The notes under the pieces are model-generated. The model was not told the origin of the DNA. It made no database searches and saw nothing but the letters and a program-made list of their open reading frames with translations. The position numbers and the translations under genes are program-made. Source: Asparagopsis taxiformis (taxonomy: Eukaryota; Rhodophyta; Florideophyceae; Bonnemaisoniales; Bonnemaisoniaceae). Taken from it: a stretch of 64,000 bases of DNA. Shown here piece after piece: positions 42,617-54,761 of this stretch (positions are counted from its first letter, which is position 1; every line of letters begins with the position of its first letter). The stretch spans positions 1 to 64,000 of the forward strand of contig JALQPE010002763.1 in assembly GCA_030407315.1 (NCBI GenBank), given 5' to 3'.

Positions 42617-43159
42617 GTGGTCCTGTTTCAGACCCCTACCGCGAACTACAAACTCGAGACCCGCGTCGGGTATAATCAACGCACGGCCACCGCGGTGACC
42701 GCCGTGCTTGATACTGGCGCAGGCCCGAGCCTCATTCGCGAAAACGTACTAGGCGCCGACTGGAAGCGCCACGCTACGCCGCCGACGCTGCGCTGCGCGA
42801 TTATCGACGCGAACGGACGACGCCTCGCGCCAAACGCGTCGCTGCGACTTAGCGTTTTTCTAGGTGCCCGAGCGCATCTCCAAACCTTCTTGGTGATGCC
42901 ACGCTTATCCGTCCCATGTATCTTGGGAGCGGACTTCATCGACCGCGTAGTCGAAATTATCTACACTGGGCGTTGCGAACCCGCTATGGCGACCACGTCC
43001 CGATGCTTCCGCGTACGCCGACGAAACCGCGCCGCGCGCCGACCGCGAAGACGACCCGACCCACAAGCTTCGCGCCTATTCGCGCTGCGTTCGCGCGCGC
43101 GCGCGCACATCGATTCCGCCGAACGCGACGCGAGCGATCGACGTTACCACGAGCGCTGA
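42617..43159 (+). CDS. Protease of element A
   Basis: The aspartic protease has active site VLDTGAGPSLI and the later block VPCILGADFIDRVVEI. The frame is -1 relative to gag and is open upstream of 42617 past the gag stop, so synthesis by frameshifting is plausible. Beyond about 43030 the coding signal shifts to another frame (GRCIIVPATNLYAQKLLRL, about 43170-43225) and then again to the RT frame at 43537. Confidence 0.8.
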   Translation: MVLFQTPTANYKLETRVGYNQRTATAVTAVLDTGAGPSLIRENVLGADWKRHATPPTLRCAIIDANGRRLAPNASLRLSVFLGARAHLQTFLVMPRLSVPCILGADFIDRVVEIIYTGRCEPAMATTSRCFRVRRRNRAARRPRRRPDPQASRLFALRSRARAHIDSAERDASDRRYHER

Positions 43160-43536
43160 AGGGCGCTGCATCATAGTTCCCGCGACTAACCTCTACGCGC
43201 AGAAACTACTCCGTTTAACCAACGGGGAGACGATGGTTCGAAGGAATGTACCCTTCCGAGTACAGGTACACAACGCTGGCACTCGTCTACAAGTATTGCC
43301 CAAAGGCATGAAGGTAGGCACCGCCGTGCCCAACCCCGTGGGGTGTCTACAAGTCGCTCAGGAAGCGCCGGACCCGCAAGACCGACCGCCCGACGACGCG
43401 ACGCAACGTTACGACACCGCCGGACCCGCGCGAGACCGACGAAATTGCGAGCGCGACGCCGCCTTGGGAAGAACTCTTACGCGCGACGCTACGCGACGAG
43501 CGAGTAGACGACGACCTGCACGCGGAAATTATCGAG

Positions 43537-46500
43537 ATGCTACGAAAGCATGAGCGCATGTGGAGCGGCACGCTGGGAGCCATTCACGCGACGGAGCACC
43601 GCATCGAGCTGGTTCCGGGGGCGACCCCCGTGAACCAACCGCCGTATCGCGCCGGACACGCGTCGCGCGAAATTATCCGTACGCAAGTGGAGAAGATGCT
43701 CCGCGCTGGAGTAATCGAACCCGCTACGTCGGAATGGGCGAGCCCGGTCGTGGTCGTGCCTAAGAAGGACGGGACCTCCCGCTTCTGCATCGACTACCGC
43801 CGCTTGAACGCCGCCACCGTGAAGGACGCGTACCCGATTCCGCGCATGGACGATTGCGTCGATTCGCTCGGTAACGCGACAGGTTTCACGACGCTGGACT
43901 GCAACTCGGGATACTGGCAAATCCCAGTAGCGCACGCCGACCGCGATAAGACTACGTTTACGTCGCACGTCGGTACGTACCGCTTTCGCCGCATGCCTTT
44001 CGGACTTTCGAACGCGCCCGCGACGTTTCAGCGCGCGCTCGACATTTTGCGCGCTCGACATTTTGCTCGCGAACGTGAAGTGGCAACATTGCCTTGTCTA
44101 CCTGGATGACGTAATCATCTTCTCCGCCGACGTAAACGCGCACGTGCACCACGTCGACGAGATACTGGGAATCCTCGGACGCGCAGGCGTTTCGCTAAAA
44201 TTCGCGAAGACCGAGTTCTTCAAGCGCTCGGTGGACTACCTGGGACATACTATTTCGCCTGGGAAGCTCTCCGTACCGACGACGAAGTGCGACGCGCTGC
44301 GCGATGCGACGTACCCGACGACGAAGACGCAGCTGCGAAGTTTCCTAGGAACTTGCAACGTGTACCGCCGATTCGTCGAGAAATTCGCGTTCGTCGCGGC
44401 GCCGCTTACGCAGTTGCTAAAGAAGGACCAAGGAGACAACTTACCCGCGCCGACGCCGGAGCAAACGCGCGCGTTCGAATCATTGCGACAAGCGATGTTG
44501 TCTCCGCCAATCCTCCGTCTACCGCGCGAAGGACACCCGTATGTGCTCGATACAGACGCGTCGCAAGGGCAAATCGGATGCGCGCTACTTCAGCTAGACG
44601 CGGACGACGACGTACTACATCCAGTCGGATACTGGTCGCGCACGCTTAACGACGCGGAGCGCAACTATTCGACGACGGAACGCGAATGCCTCGCAGTCGT
44701 ATGGGCAGTCTTGCTATTACGCGCATACTTGGAAGGACGAAAGTTCACGGTTCGCACCGACCATAATTCGTTGCGTTGGATCCTGAACATGACGTCCGCG
44801 GAAGGACGACTCGCGCGCTGGAGATTGCGACTCGCCGAGTTCGAATTCGACGTCGAATACAAGAAGGGAAAACGCCACGTTATCGCCGACGCGCTCTCGC
44901 GAATGGCCACGCGAAGCTGCGACGAGACGGAAATACCGGACGAGATACCCTGTTTCGGCGCCGCGAACATCGTCGAACCGCACGCGAACGCATGCGACCG
45001 AACCGACGCTGCGCTATTATGCGACTACGCAGAATACTACCCGAGCTTGGCCTGCCTACTGGCAACTCGGTCGTGTATCGAGCCGCCCGTATCCACTGAC
45101 GAGTGGATTCGCGAACAGGCGACGGACGAATTCTGCCAGAACGCGAGACGCGACGTCGAAACCGCGCCGCGTTCGCGCTTCCATCTGTCCCCCGACGGGA
45201 TACTAATGAGGACCGCTCCGCTCGACGACGCGACGCAGATAGTTGTGCCCGAAGCGATAAAAGGACGTATTCTGCGAGCGAACCATTACGCGGTAACTGC
45301 AGGGCACCCGGGCGCGCGACGCATGTACGACGCAATTCGACGCGCGTATTACTGGCCGATGATGAGCGTAGACGTCTACACCACGGTGAGACAATGCGAT
45401 GCGTGCGCGCGCAACCGCGTTACGCAATATCGCCATACGAACGCCCTGAAGCTATTCCCCGCTACGCGCCCGCTCGAAGACGTCGCTATCGATATTCTGG
45501 GACCGCTGCCCGAGACCCCGCGCCAACGCCGCTTCGTACTCGTAATCGCCGATCGCTACAGCAAGCTCTGTCGACTCATCGCGCTCGGACGCGTATCCGC
45601 GCTCGCCGTCGCAAAAGCGTTTTGCCGAGATTGGGTCTTCGTTTACGGACCGCCGCGCACGCTACTTTCAGATAACGGACCGCAGTTCCGCTCGAAGCTG
45701 TTTCAGGAAACGTGCGCGCTAATGGGAACGCGTAACATCTTCACGACTACCTATCACCCGCAATCGAACGGGCAAGTCGAGCGCATGAACCGCACCATCG
45801 TCGCGACGCTGCGCCATTACGTCGACGAAGAGCGAAAGAATTGGGACGAGCACCTAGACGCGCTGGCGTACGCATACAATCGCGCGATACACCGCTCGAC
45901 GAATACGTCGCCGTTCGAACTTACGCTCACGCGCTACCCCGTATCGCTGAGGACGGAGCAGGTCGACACGATTCGCAGCACGCCGTTCCTCCGCATGGAG
46001 TTTCTCGCGAAGCTATCCGACGCGTACGCGCGCGTAGCGAACGCGTTGAAGAAAGCGCAGGCGAGATACAAACGCGACTTCGACCGCGGCGCACGCACGG
46101 TGAACAAGAGCATCAAGGTTGGCGACCAAGTATATCTGGACACTCGCGCGGGAGCGACGACACGAACGCAGCGCGACGACGGAACGCGCCCTTCGAAGTT
46201 GGACTATCCCGTGTCGGGACCCTTCCCGGTCACAAGCTGCCGCGGGCACACTTACGAAATCATAATCGACGGCGTGCCCGAACTCGTCAGCTCCGACCGT
46301 ATTCGCCTAGCACCGCGCAACGCGACGCGCGCGCCGGTTACGCCAAGCGGCGAAGAAGGGGGGACTGAAGCGGAGGACACAAGCGACGCAGCGCGACGTG
46401 ACGAACGCGTACTCGAGGACGCACGCAAGGTCAATCCTGAAGCAGGATACGGGACGCGGGAGTTCATGATTGACAGATTGACGGCTGAAGGTGTCGACGA

Positions 46501-46786
46501 CACCGGAGCGCCCGTATTCCGTGTACGCTGGAAGGGCTTCTCTCCGCGCGACGACACTTGGGAGCCCGAAAGTTCGTTACCCGCGCCCATCGTTGCCCGT
46601 TTCCGCCGCGACCGCGGACGCTCCGCCTCTGAAAACACTGCGCGCAACACCGAGATTGACGCCACGTCACCGCGCAATCGTAGAAAGCGACCGGCACGCG
46701 GCGACGCCCCACGTATAACGCCACCTAGCCGCGCGAGCGCGCGCATCGCGAGTCGACGAACGCCTTCGCATGCACCGCGCAACTGA
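43537..46786 (+). pseudogene. RT-RNase H-integrase-chromodomain of element A, broken by a 16-bp duplication
   Basis: The frame 43537-44109 carries the start of reverse transcriptase (RFCIDYRRLN, FTTLDCNSGYWQIP). A perfect tandem duplication of GCGCGCTCGACATTTT (44033-44048, 44049-44064) shifts the frame. The rest runs 44063-46786 with VYLDDVIIF (RT catalytic YLDD), VLDTDASQGQIG (RNase H), the HHCC finger, the integrase D,D,E core and the chromodomain VFRVRWKGFSPRDDTWEPES. The inverted copy at 56313-59546 lacks the duplication and is open throughout. Confidence 0.9.
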
Positions 46787-48307
46787 CGCGCGGAACGGGG
46801 CTGAACACGCCAGTTGCGCCCAGCGGAACCGACGCGTAGATAAACACGCGGGCCAAGCCTCCCATCGCCACCTGTCGTCGCACGCCGCGCAGCTGCGCCA
46901 CCGTTTGCCACGCAATTGTTCCCATCGTATGCCGCGCAACCGTTCGACGCAACGCGACCGCGCTTGACCGACGCCACGCAATCGCGTTCATCTTTCGCCG
47001 CGCAATCGCCAAGCGCCACATCGCCGCGCCACCACGCAATCGTTTTCACCGCGCAACCGTCGCTTGTCGTTTTCGCCGCGCAACCGCGCCACCGTATGCC
47101 GCGCAACCGTTCGACGCAACGCGACCGCACCCGACCGACGCCACGCAATCGCGTTCGTCTTTCGCCGCGCAATCGCCAAGCGTCGCATCGCCGCACTACC
47201 ACGCAATTGTCGTCACCGCACAACCGTCGCATTCCACCGTCCGTCTTCCGCTCCTGCACGAACCCAAGCGGCAACCGTAGCCGGGAGTCCATGTGCCGTT
47301 CGCTTCCCATCCCCCATGCCGACAACGCCAGAATCCCCAGGAGTGGGCACGCCCGACAGCGCAATTACGCGCGAAAAAGGGAGGCGCGCACACCGGGTTG
47401 GTCGTTGCGGGGGAGGGACTGGCCCATACAGCATGGCCATTTACGGGGCTGGAAGATTATAGGCCGAAAAACGAGCCGAGGCCGGGGCAGGCCAAAAATG
47501 GACGGCGCCGATCTGCCCCGACGCCGTGGCGAGATGCTTCCTGATGGCACCCCCGGATTGGCTGTTCACATACGCGCGCACGCGACGAACCATACGGGTG
47601 GCAGGGAACGACGCAGAATACCAGCAAGCGAAAGCCTCCGCTGGAAAGGGGGATGCCACCCACACGCCCGTCCTTTTCGTCCAGGAAGGCCATGGCGAAC
47701 CCCAAACCTCCGGGGGCGGGAACCCACCTAGACGCTCGCTAAAAACCAGAGCATTAGAAACCCAGCCCCCGAGACGCGAACGAAGCGCGGACGAAGCGCG
47801 AACGAGACGCGACGAAGCGCGAACGAAACGCGACGAAACGCGACGAAGCGCGACGAAACGCGAAGCGAAAAAGCGAACGAAAACGCGACGAACGCGCGAC
47901 GATAAGCACGAAGAGAACGCGCCCGTTCTATATGCCTACCGGCCAGCAGCTCTATCCCCCTCTCTCCCGCCTCGCCCTACGCGACCCCAACCGCGTCGCT
48001 CGCGAATCCCGAGCGTCGACGCGGTCACTGGGCAAACACCGCTTCAAGCGGTGACTCACGCGACGAAACTCGCACCGAACCATGGCTAGTAGCTCCCCGA
48101 CCGGACGTCCGCACGGCACTCCGAGGAGCCGCTGGACGCAGCCGCAGTCGCGCGCGGTACACCGTCGCGCCTACGCATGCGCCGCAAACGCAATTCGCGC
48201 CGCGCGTACGAAAGGAAGGATGGCCAAGGCGAAGTTAACAAAACACAAGAGGTTTAATCAAGGGAGTAGAATGGACTACCGGCTAGCCCGGATGTGGACG
48301 AAGAAGC
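46787..48307. other. Non-coding spacer with short repeats between pol and antisense ORF
   Basis: A block beginning GTATGCCGCGCAACCGTTCG recurs at 46927 and 47094 (167-bp period), amid many CACGCAAT and CGCGCAAC words. From about 47780 to 47880 there is an ACGAAGCG-type short tandem repeat. ORFs in this stretch are by-products of the repeats; I see no gene. Confidence 0.6.
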
Positions 48308-51268
48308 TCACTCACGTGCGTTATCCTCGCGGCGCGTGCGTCGGCTCGAAGAACTGCCCGTTGCGCCGCGCGTGCGAGCACGACTTGAAGCCGTGTCTGC
48401 TTGGTGATTGCGTCGTCGCTCGGAATTCAGCACGCGGACGACGCGCCCGTCTTGCACGCCGAGACGCAAAGGAGGAACGCCGGGAGGTGTAGCCGCTGCG
48501 GCCGCCGCGCGAGTGCGAGTCGTGGGACGCGCGCCACCGCGACCAGCCCCGTCGCTTCCCACTGCGACCGACGCATCACCTTCCCGTTCCGCTCCCTCGT
48601 TAAGACCGCTGACCGACTGCGTCTCGCTGTTAGACACCACCCCCGCCGCGGACGTTTCGGGCGACCGCTGCACTAAGCCAACGATATCATTCAGCGTCGT
48701 GCCGAGGCGATGCGTGCGTTCGATCGTATCCTGGATCCTACGAACGGTCTCCCGTTCACGCGCAGTATACACCCGACGCACCGCAGCAACACGCTCCGCA
48801 CCCCGTTGACGTTCGCCCGCGAGATTCGCTTCGACATCGCTAAGCGCGCGTTCCGCCCGTTCCTGCGCCGAAGTAGCAGCCTCGCAACGTTCTTGGAGGG
48901 TCGTGATCATCGCACGATTGCCGCTGGCAGCCCGTTCGTAATTCGCCACGCGTTCTTGCAGGTCGCCGATGTCCTTGTGCATCCGCTCGATCCGCGTCGC
49001 ATCTTCCCCGGCCTTGCGCTCTAACGTCGCCTCGCGTCCAGCCGCGTCCTTAAGTGTCTTTTCAGCCTCGTGCACGAGACTCACCGCTTCGTCGCGCGTT
49101 GCGTTCGCTTTGGTAAGGCGCGCCGCAGCGTCGTCGCGCGCTTGCGCAATCGTCGTCACCCGCGCCACCGCCTCGTCACGGCTCTGCTCGACCGACGCCA
49201 GACGCGCCAGCGCTTCGCTGCGGCCCTCCACGGCGGAAGCCATTCGCGCCAAAGCGTCGTCGCGAGCTCCTTCGAGCAACGCCACGCGCGCCAACGCCTC
49301 TTCCCGGCCCTTTTCGGCGGCGGCAAGCTGGCCCCGCAACACGTTCGCGTCTGATTCGGCCAAAACAGCACCCGCCTCGTTGACAGCGGTCGCCGCGTCA
49401 CTTGCCGCCACGTTATCAGCCGTTGCCTCGCCTGCGCCCGTGCGGCTGCCCGCAGCAACACCGTCACCTGCGCCGCTTTTCGCCGCGCTGCTGACCGCCG
49501 CCCCGCCGTCGCCCGCACTGCTGGACGCCGCAGCCCCGCCGTGGCCGGAAGACGCCGCTTTCAAGGCCTGCAACTCGTTGTAAACCTTCACGTACTCCGC
49601 GCGCAGCGCCGCGTCGAGTCGCTCGACGTCGATAGGAGCGCGCGGCGGCTCGGAAAAAAGAGAATACCGGCCGTCTCGGAAGCGCCGACGCTCGATCGCC
49701 AACAATGCCGCCATGCCAAGGTACTGCGCATACTCGCGCGAATCGGTCGCGCGCATAACGTGCAGTTCGTTAGTTGATAGCGCGGATAACACGGCATCAA
49801 CGGTAACGACATCGCGCGCTTCTAAATTCGCAAACGCGTCGCGCGACGGATTGCGCGGCGACTTGAGAAGGAGATGTGGAATTTCAGTATGCCGGTGAAC
49901 GCCAAGCGAACCATGCGCCCAGTCGACGACGCCGCGCTCCGCGCTCCAGGGTAACCATTGCCCGCCCTCCTTGAAGTCCATGCCAGGCGCAAGATCGAAA
50001 ACCGGAGTTTCGTCCCACGCGCACGCGCGATGCTCCGTCAGGAGACTCTCGAGGTGCGCCGCCGTATACGTTCCGCCCCGCACGATCGCCGAAACGCCGA
50101 CGCGCTCGATTCCCGCGATCAGTTTTTCGTTTAAGCGCAAGAAGCGGCGCTCGACGTAAGCGACGTGAAGCCACGCGGCGGCAACCATCACCACCCACTC
50201 GCTCAGAGCGATAGCCCAGAAATACGAACGAGCCTCGACCGGAACGTCGCGCCCGAGCAGTACCGACGGCGCGTAATGGAACACGCAGGGAAGCGGCACC
50301 GACAACGAGTCGGGCGCTTCCGGCCAATCGCGCGCATCGTAACGCGGGAAGAAAGCGGCGACGCGGTCATCAGGAAACTCGCGAAATTCGATATCGCGAT
50401 ACGTAACGAAGTAGCCCGACGTGCGCCGCAAACGCAACTCGCGTCGCGCTTCCGGGCGCATATCCGCGTTCAGGAACCATGGCACGCTCGCCTCCCCTTC
50501 GTGCTCGACGTCGTTCCACGGAACGCCGCCGTCAAGTAAGAAGCCCGCACTGGGCGCGGCGGCCCATGGATCGACTCGCGCAAATTCGTCGCGACGCATC
50601 ACGCGCAACCGAGCCAAGTGGCGTACGAGCCGTTCGTCGGCTTCGTCTTCGAGAAAGTACGCGTCGCACGGTAAGTTCGCGGGGACCGCCAAATCGCACA
50701 ACGCCGATTCGCGCCGCGCGTCCCACACCGCTTGCGCATCCTTATGGCAGGGTAACACGGCATAGCGTGACACATCAGCGATGCGCGTCCACTGAAAGCG
50801 CTGCGGGTAGAAGTGGCGACGGCCCAATTCCGCCCACGTCGGCATTGGGCGTGGCATAAATCGGAACGCGATCGGGTCGTCGTAGCGCGCGCGCGGAATC
50901 GACTCGGGAGCGTCTTGCGCGGCCGACGGAAGCGAAACGGACGCAGGCGCAGGAACCGAACGAAGTGGGACGCCGCTCCCAGAACGCGCAGCGGACGCAG
51001 AAGTTGGAGTCGCGGTCGCATCCACCGTAGCGACAACGTCAGACGACGCGACGACGCTACGGCCGCCACGGCCGCTCGCGGTTACGGGTACGGTGGAGGA
51101 GGATGCTTGCGCCATGGACATGTAATAGGGACTCTCCGGGCTTGAAAGAGAAGGAAACGCGATGCGCGCAGGGCGAGGAGACGCGTTCGTGGGCGTCGAC
51201 GGTTCGTCGCGAAGCGCAGCGCCGGCGCGAAGCCAACTCGGCAGAGCGTTATTATCGCGCGACATCAC
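48308..51268 (-). CDS. 986-aa antisense ORF of element A (accessory retroelement gene)
   Basis: This is an intact frame between pol and the 3' LTR on the strand opposite to gag-pol. It starts MMSRDNNALPSWLRAG. The N-terminal third is Ser/Pro/Ala-rich. The middle (about residues 130-560) is a conserved globular part with a strongly hydrophobic segment (SYFWAIALSEWVVMVAAAW) that could be a membrane span or a buried helix. The C-terminal part is a long Ala/Glu/Arg coiled coil (RDDAAARLTKANATRDEA and onward, about 640-860) with a basic tail (SSSRRTRRED). The 5' leader on this strand is very pyrimidine-rich. It resembles in position the antisense ORFs known from some plant gypsy elements. I recognise no homologue and do not assign a function. 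It is conserved in A-prime. Confidence 0.8.
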   Translation of the reverse strand: MMSRDNNALPSWLRAGAALRDEPSTPTNASPRPARIAFPSLSSPESPYYMSMAQASSSTVPVTASGRGGRSVVASSDVVATVDATATPTSASAARSGSGVPLRSVPAPASVSLPSAAQDAPESIPRARYDDPIAFRFMPRPMPTWAELGRRHFYPQRFQWTRIADVSRYAVLPCHKDAQAVWDARRESALCDLAVPANLPCDAYFLEDEADERLVRHLARLRVMRRDEFARVDPWAAAPSAGFLLDGGVPWNDVEHEGEASVPWFLNADMRPEARRELRLRRTSGYFVTYRDIEFREFPDDRVAAFFPRYDARDWPEAPDSLSVPLPCVFHYAPSVLLGRDVPVEARSYFWAIALSEWVVMVAAAWLHVAYVERRFLRLNEKLIAGIERVGVSAIVRGGTYTAAHLESLLTEHRACAWDETPVFDLAPGMDFKEGGQWLPWSAERGVVDWAHGSLGVHRHTEIPHLLLKSPRNPSRDAFANLEARDVVTVDAVLSALSTNELHVMRATDSREYAQYLGMAALLAIERRRFRDGRYSLFSEPPRAPIDVERLDAALRAEYVKVYNELQALKAASSGHGGAAASSSAGDGGAAVSSAAKSGAGDGVAAGSRTGAGEATADNVAASDAATAVNEAGAVLAESDANVLRGQLAAAEKGREEALARVALLEGARDDALARMASAVEGRSEALARLASVEQSRDEAVARVTTIAQARDDAAARLTKANATRDEAVSLVHEAEKTLKDAAGREATLERKAGEDATRIERMHKDIGDLQERVANYERAASGNRAMITTLQERCEAATSAQERAERALSDVEANLAGERQRGAERVAAVRRVYTARERETVRRIQDTIERTHRLGTTLNDIVGLVQRSPETSAAGVVSNSETQSVSGLNEGAEREGDASVAVGSDGAGRGGARPTTRTRAAAAAATPPGVPPLRLGVQDGRVVRVLNSERRRNHQADTASSRARTRGATGSSSSRRTRREDNARE

Positions 51269-51463
51269 GAAGCGCGAGCGCGTGTGGCGTTAACGGAGCG
51301 AACGCGCGCGGGATGGAGAAGAAGGATGGAATGGAGACAGAAGGATGGAAGAGAAGCAGAAGGATTGAAGAAAAGAAGAAGGTTGGAAGAGGAGAACAAG
51401 ACAGAAGAGAGCTGAAGGTGTGCACAAGAACGTTTCGCGCGAGGACGCGCTGTGAAGTTAGTC

Positions 51464-51471
51464 GGGGGGAG
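51464..51471 (+). other. Polypurine tract of element A
   Basis: GGGGGGAG directly before LTR2 fits the plus-strand primer of an element oriented left to right. It is absent between the inverted half and LTR2 or LTR3. Confidence 0.85.
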
Positions 51472-52279
51472 TGTGGTGCAATTTAAGTTGGTCGATGGAA
51501 CCGATGCGAGCGCGCGCGTTTACGTTAGTCCGCAAGCATCCGTTTGAGTTAGTTTAGTAAGCGAGCGTACGCGTGGCGCCTTGATTACGTGTCACGGAGC
51601 GTCAATGCGAGCGCGTGCGCGCGTACGTTGCCACGAAACCGCGAGCCGCGCCACGTGTAGCGGTTTCCGCGAATTTCCCTTTATTTCCCTTTTTGGGTTT
51701 TTTATGACGAAAGTCTTTTTCCCAAAATATTTCCCTTTTTGCGTGCGAGCGTGCGGCCGCCGCCGGCCGGCCACACAAGGACAGCCTGTCCCAAGTAAGT
51801 TAGCTATTAGTGGTCGCATGGCTTCGCACCCTACCAATAAACAGTCAGCACTTTCGCAGCTACGAGTTAAGCGTTGAGCGCGTCGCGAGGACCGATTGCG
51901 TTACGACGTTGCGTGCGGATTGCTCACGATCGCCGACGTACGTGCGCGCGCGCCGCGTTTACCGACCGTCGAATTGCGTCGCACCGCGAGACCGCGCGTT
52001 GCGTCGCATACCGCTAGGCCAGGGATTTACGACCCCTGCGTGGATCGTGTTGAGCTCGAGTTTACTCGGTGATCTCACCCTGAGATCACGGCTTGCGCCG
52101 GCCCGCGAATCCCGTGTTGCGATCGACCCTGCGCGTTCCGCCGTTGTACCACCCGATCGCCTCCGCGACCGAGCGACGTGCGAAACGCAAGTTCACGAGC
52201 GCGTTACGGTTCAACACGCCCTGACAAGGCAAGCGATTCTAGAACTCTCTTAGTGACCGCCATCCCGGCTGGTCCTACA
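51472..52279 (+). repeat. LTR2 of element A
   Basis: 808 bp, TGTGGTGCA to GGTCCTACA, same orientation as LTR1. It is the 3' LTR of the left element and lies in the 1.5-kb centre of the palindrome. Confidence 0.95.
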
Positions 52280-52281
52280 GG

Positions 52282-54761
52282 CGCGCATCGCTGATGTGTC
52301 ACGCTATGCCGTGTTACCCTGCCATAAGGATGCGCAAGCGGTGTGGGACGCGCGGCGCGAATCGGCGTTGTGCGATTTGGCGGTCCCCGCGAACTTACCG
52401 TGCGACGCGTACTTTCTCGAAGACGAAGCCGACGAACGGCTCGTACGCCACTTGGCTCGGTTGCGCGTGATGCGTCGCGACGAATTTGCGCGAGTCGATC
52501 CATGGGCCGCCGCGCCCAGTGCGGGCTTCTTACTTGACGGCGGCGTTCCGTGGAACGACGTCGAGCACTAAGGGGAGGCGAGCGTGCCATGGTTCCTGAA
52601 CGCGGATATGCGCCCGGAAGCGCGGCGCGAGTTGCGTTTGCGGCGCACGTCGGGCTACTTCGTTACGTATCGCGATATCGAATTTCGCGAGTTTCCTGAT
52701 GACCGCGTCGCCGCTTTCTTCCCGCGTTACGATGCGCGCGATTGGCCGGAAGCGCCCGACTCGTTGTCGGTGCCGCTTCCCTGCGTGTTCCATTACGCGC
52801 CGTCGGTACTGCTCGGGCGCGACGTTCCGGTCGAGGCTCGTTCGTATTTCTGGGCTATCGCTCTGAGCGAGTGGGTGGTGATGGTTGCCGCCGCGTGGCT
52901 TCACGTCGCTTACGTCGAGCGCCGCTTCTTGCGCTTAAACGAAAAACTGATCGCGGGAATCGAGCGCGTCGGCGTTTCGGCGATCGTGCGGGGCGGAACG
53001 TATACGGCGGCGCACCTCGAGAGTCTCCTGACGGAGCATCGCGCGTGCGCGTGGGACGAAACTCCGGTTTTCGATCTTGCGCCTGGCATGGACTTCAAGG
53101 AGGGCGGGCAATGGTTACCCTGGAGCGCGGAGCGCGGCGTCGTCGACTGGGCGCATGGTTCGCTTGGCGTTCACCGGCATACTGAAATTCCACATCTCCT
53201 TCTCAAGTCGCCGCGCAATCCGTCGCGCGACGCGTTTGAGAATTTAGAAGCGCGCGATGTCGTTACCGTTGATGCCGTGTTATCCGCGCTATCAACTAAC
53301 GAACTGCACGTTATGGGCGCGACCGATTCGCGCGAGTATGCGCAGTACCTTGGCATGGCGGCATTGTTGGCGATCGAGCGTCGGCGCTTCCGAGACGGCC
53401 GGTATTCTCTTTTCTCCGAGCCGCCGCGCGCTCCTATCGACGTCGAGCGACTCGACGCGGCGCTGCGCGCGGAGTACGTGAAGGTTTACAACGAGTTGCA
53501 GGCCTTGAAAGCGGCGTCTTCCGGGCACGGCGGGGCTGCGGCGTCCAGCAGTGCGGGCGACGGCGGGGCGGCGGCCAGCAGCGCGGCGAAAAGCGGCGCA
53601 GGTGACGGTGTTGCTGCGGGCAGCCGCACGGGCGCAGGCGAGGCAACGGCTGATAACGTGGCGGCAAGTGACGCGGCGACCGCTGTCAACGAGGCGGGTG
53701 CTGTTTTGGCCGAATCAGACGCGAACGTGTTGCGGGGCCAGCTTGCCGCCGCCGAAAAGGGCCGGGAAGAGGCGTTGGCGCGCGTGGCGTTGCTCGAAGG
53801 AGCTCGCGACGACGCTTTGGCGCGAATGGCTTCCGCCGTGGAGGGCCGCAGCGAAGCGCTGGCGCGTCTGGCGTCGGTCGAGCAGAGCCGTGACGAGGCG
53901 GTGGCGCGGGTGACGACGATTGCGCAAGCGCGCGACGACGCTGCGGCGCGCCTTACCAAAGCGAACGCAACGCGCGACGAAGCGGTGAGTCTCGTGCACG
54001 AGGCTGAAAAGACACTTAAGGACGCGGCTGGACGCGAGGCGACGTTAGAGCGCAAGGCCGGGGAAGATGCGACGCGGATCGAGCGGATGCACAAGGACAT
54101 CGGCGACCTGCAAGAACGCGTGGCGAATTACGAACGGGCTGCCAGCGGCAATCGTGCGATGATCACGACCCTCCAAGAACGTTGCGAGGCTGCTACTTCG
54201 GCGCAGGAACGGGCGGAACGCGCGCTTAGCGATATCGAAGCGAATCTCGCGGGCGAACGTCAACGGGGTGCGGAGCGTGTTGCTGCGGTGCGTCGGGTGT
54301 ATACTGCGCGTGAACGGGAGACCGTTCGTAGGATCCAGGATACGATCGAACGCACGCATCGCCTCGGCACGACGCTGAATGATATCGTTGGCTTAGTGCA
54401 GCGGTCGCCCGAAACGTCCGCGGCGGGGGTGGTGTCTAACAGCGAGACGCAGTCGGTCAGCGGTCTTAACGAGGGAGCGGAACGGGAAGGTGATGCGTCG
54501 GTCGCAGTGGGAAGCGACGGGGCTGGTCGCGGTGGCGCGCGTCCCACGACTCGCACTCGCGCGGCGGCCGCAGCGGCTACACGTCCCGGCGTTCCTCCTT
54601 TGCGTCTCGGCGTGCAAGACGGGCGCGTCGTCCGCGTGCTGAATTCCGAGCGACGACGCAATCACCAAGCAGACACGGCTTCAAGCCGTGCTCGCGCGCG
54701 CGGCGCAACGGGCAGTTCTTCGAGCCGACGCACGCGCCGCGAGGATAACGCACTTGAGTGA
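52282..54761 (+). pseudogene. Truncated inverted copy of the antisense ORF
   Basis: It lacks about the first 160 residues of the 986-aa protein and begins within RIADVSRYAVLPCHKD. A Glu codon is changed to TAA after GVPWNDVEH (52569-52571); the rest (to 54761) is open. Few substitutions separate it from the intact copy, for example F-A-N to F-E-N and V-M-R to V-M-G. Confidence 0.85.

Larger units (their letters stand above)
41092..50787 (+). repeat. Left arm of 9.7-kb inverted repeat
   Basis: It pairs in reverse complement with 52282-61980. From matching ORF coordinates I can place three indels: a 16-bp duplication at 44033, an 11-bp difference near 43090 and about 30 bp in the ACGAAGCG repeat near 47800. 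There are also scattered substitutions. Confidence 0.9.

Noticed and set aside
46252..47364. 370-aa minus-strand ORF and its mirror at 55735-56847
   Set aside because: It overlaps the chromodomain end of pol and the CACGCAAT repeat spacer. The Arg/Cys/Gly-rich composition is a shadow of GC-rich sense coding and repeats.
47526..48089. 187-aa ORF and its mirror (54980-55573) in the spacer
   Set aside because: Length changes with the short tandem repeat it contains, the product is low-complexity Arg/Thr/Lys, and the ORF is not shared with A-prime.
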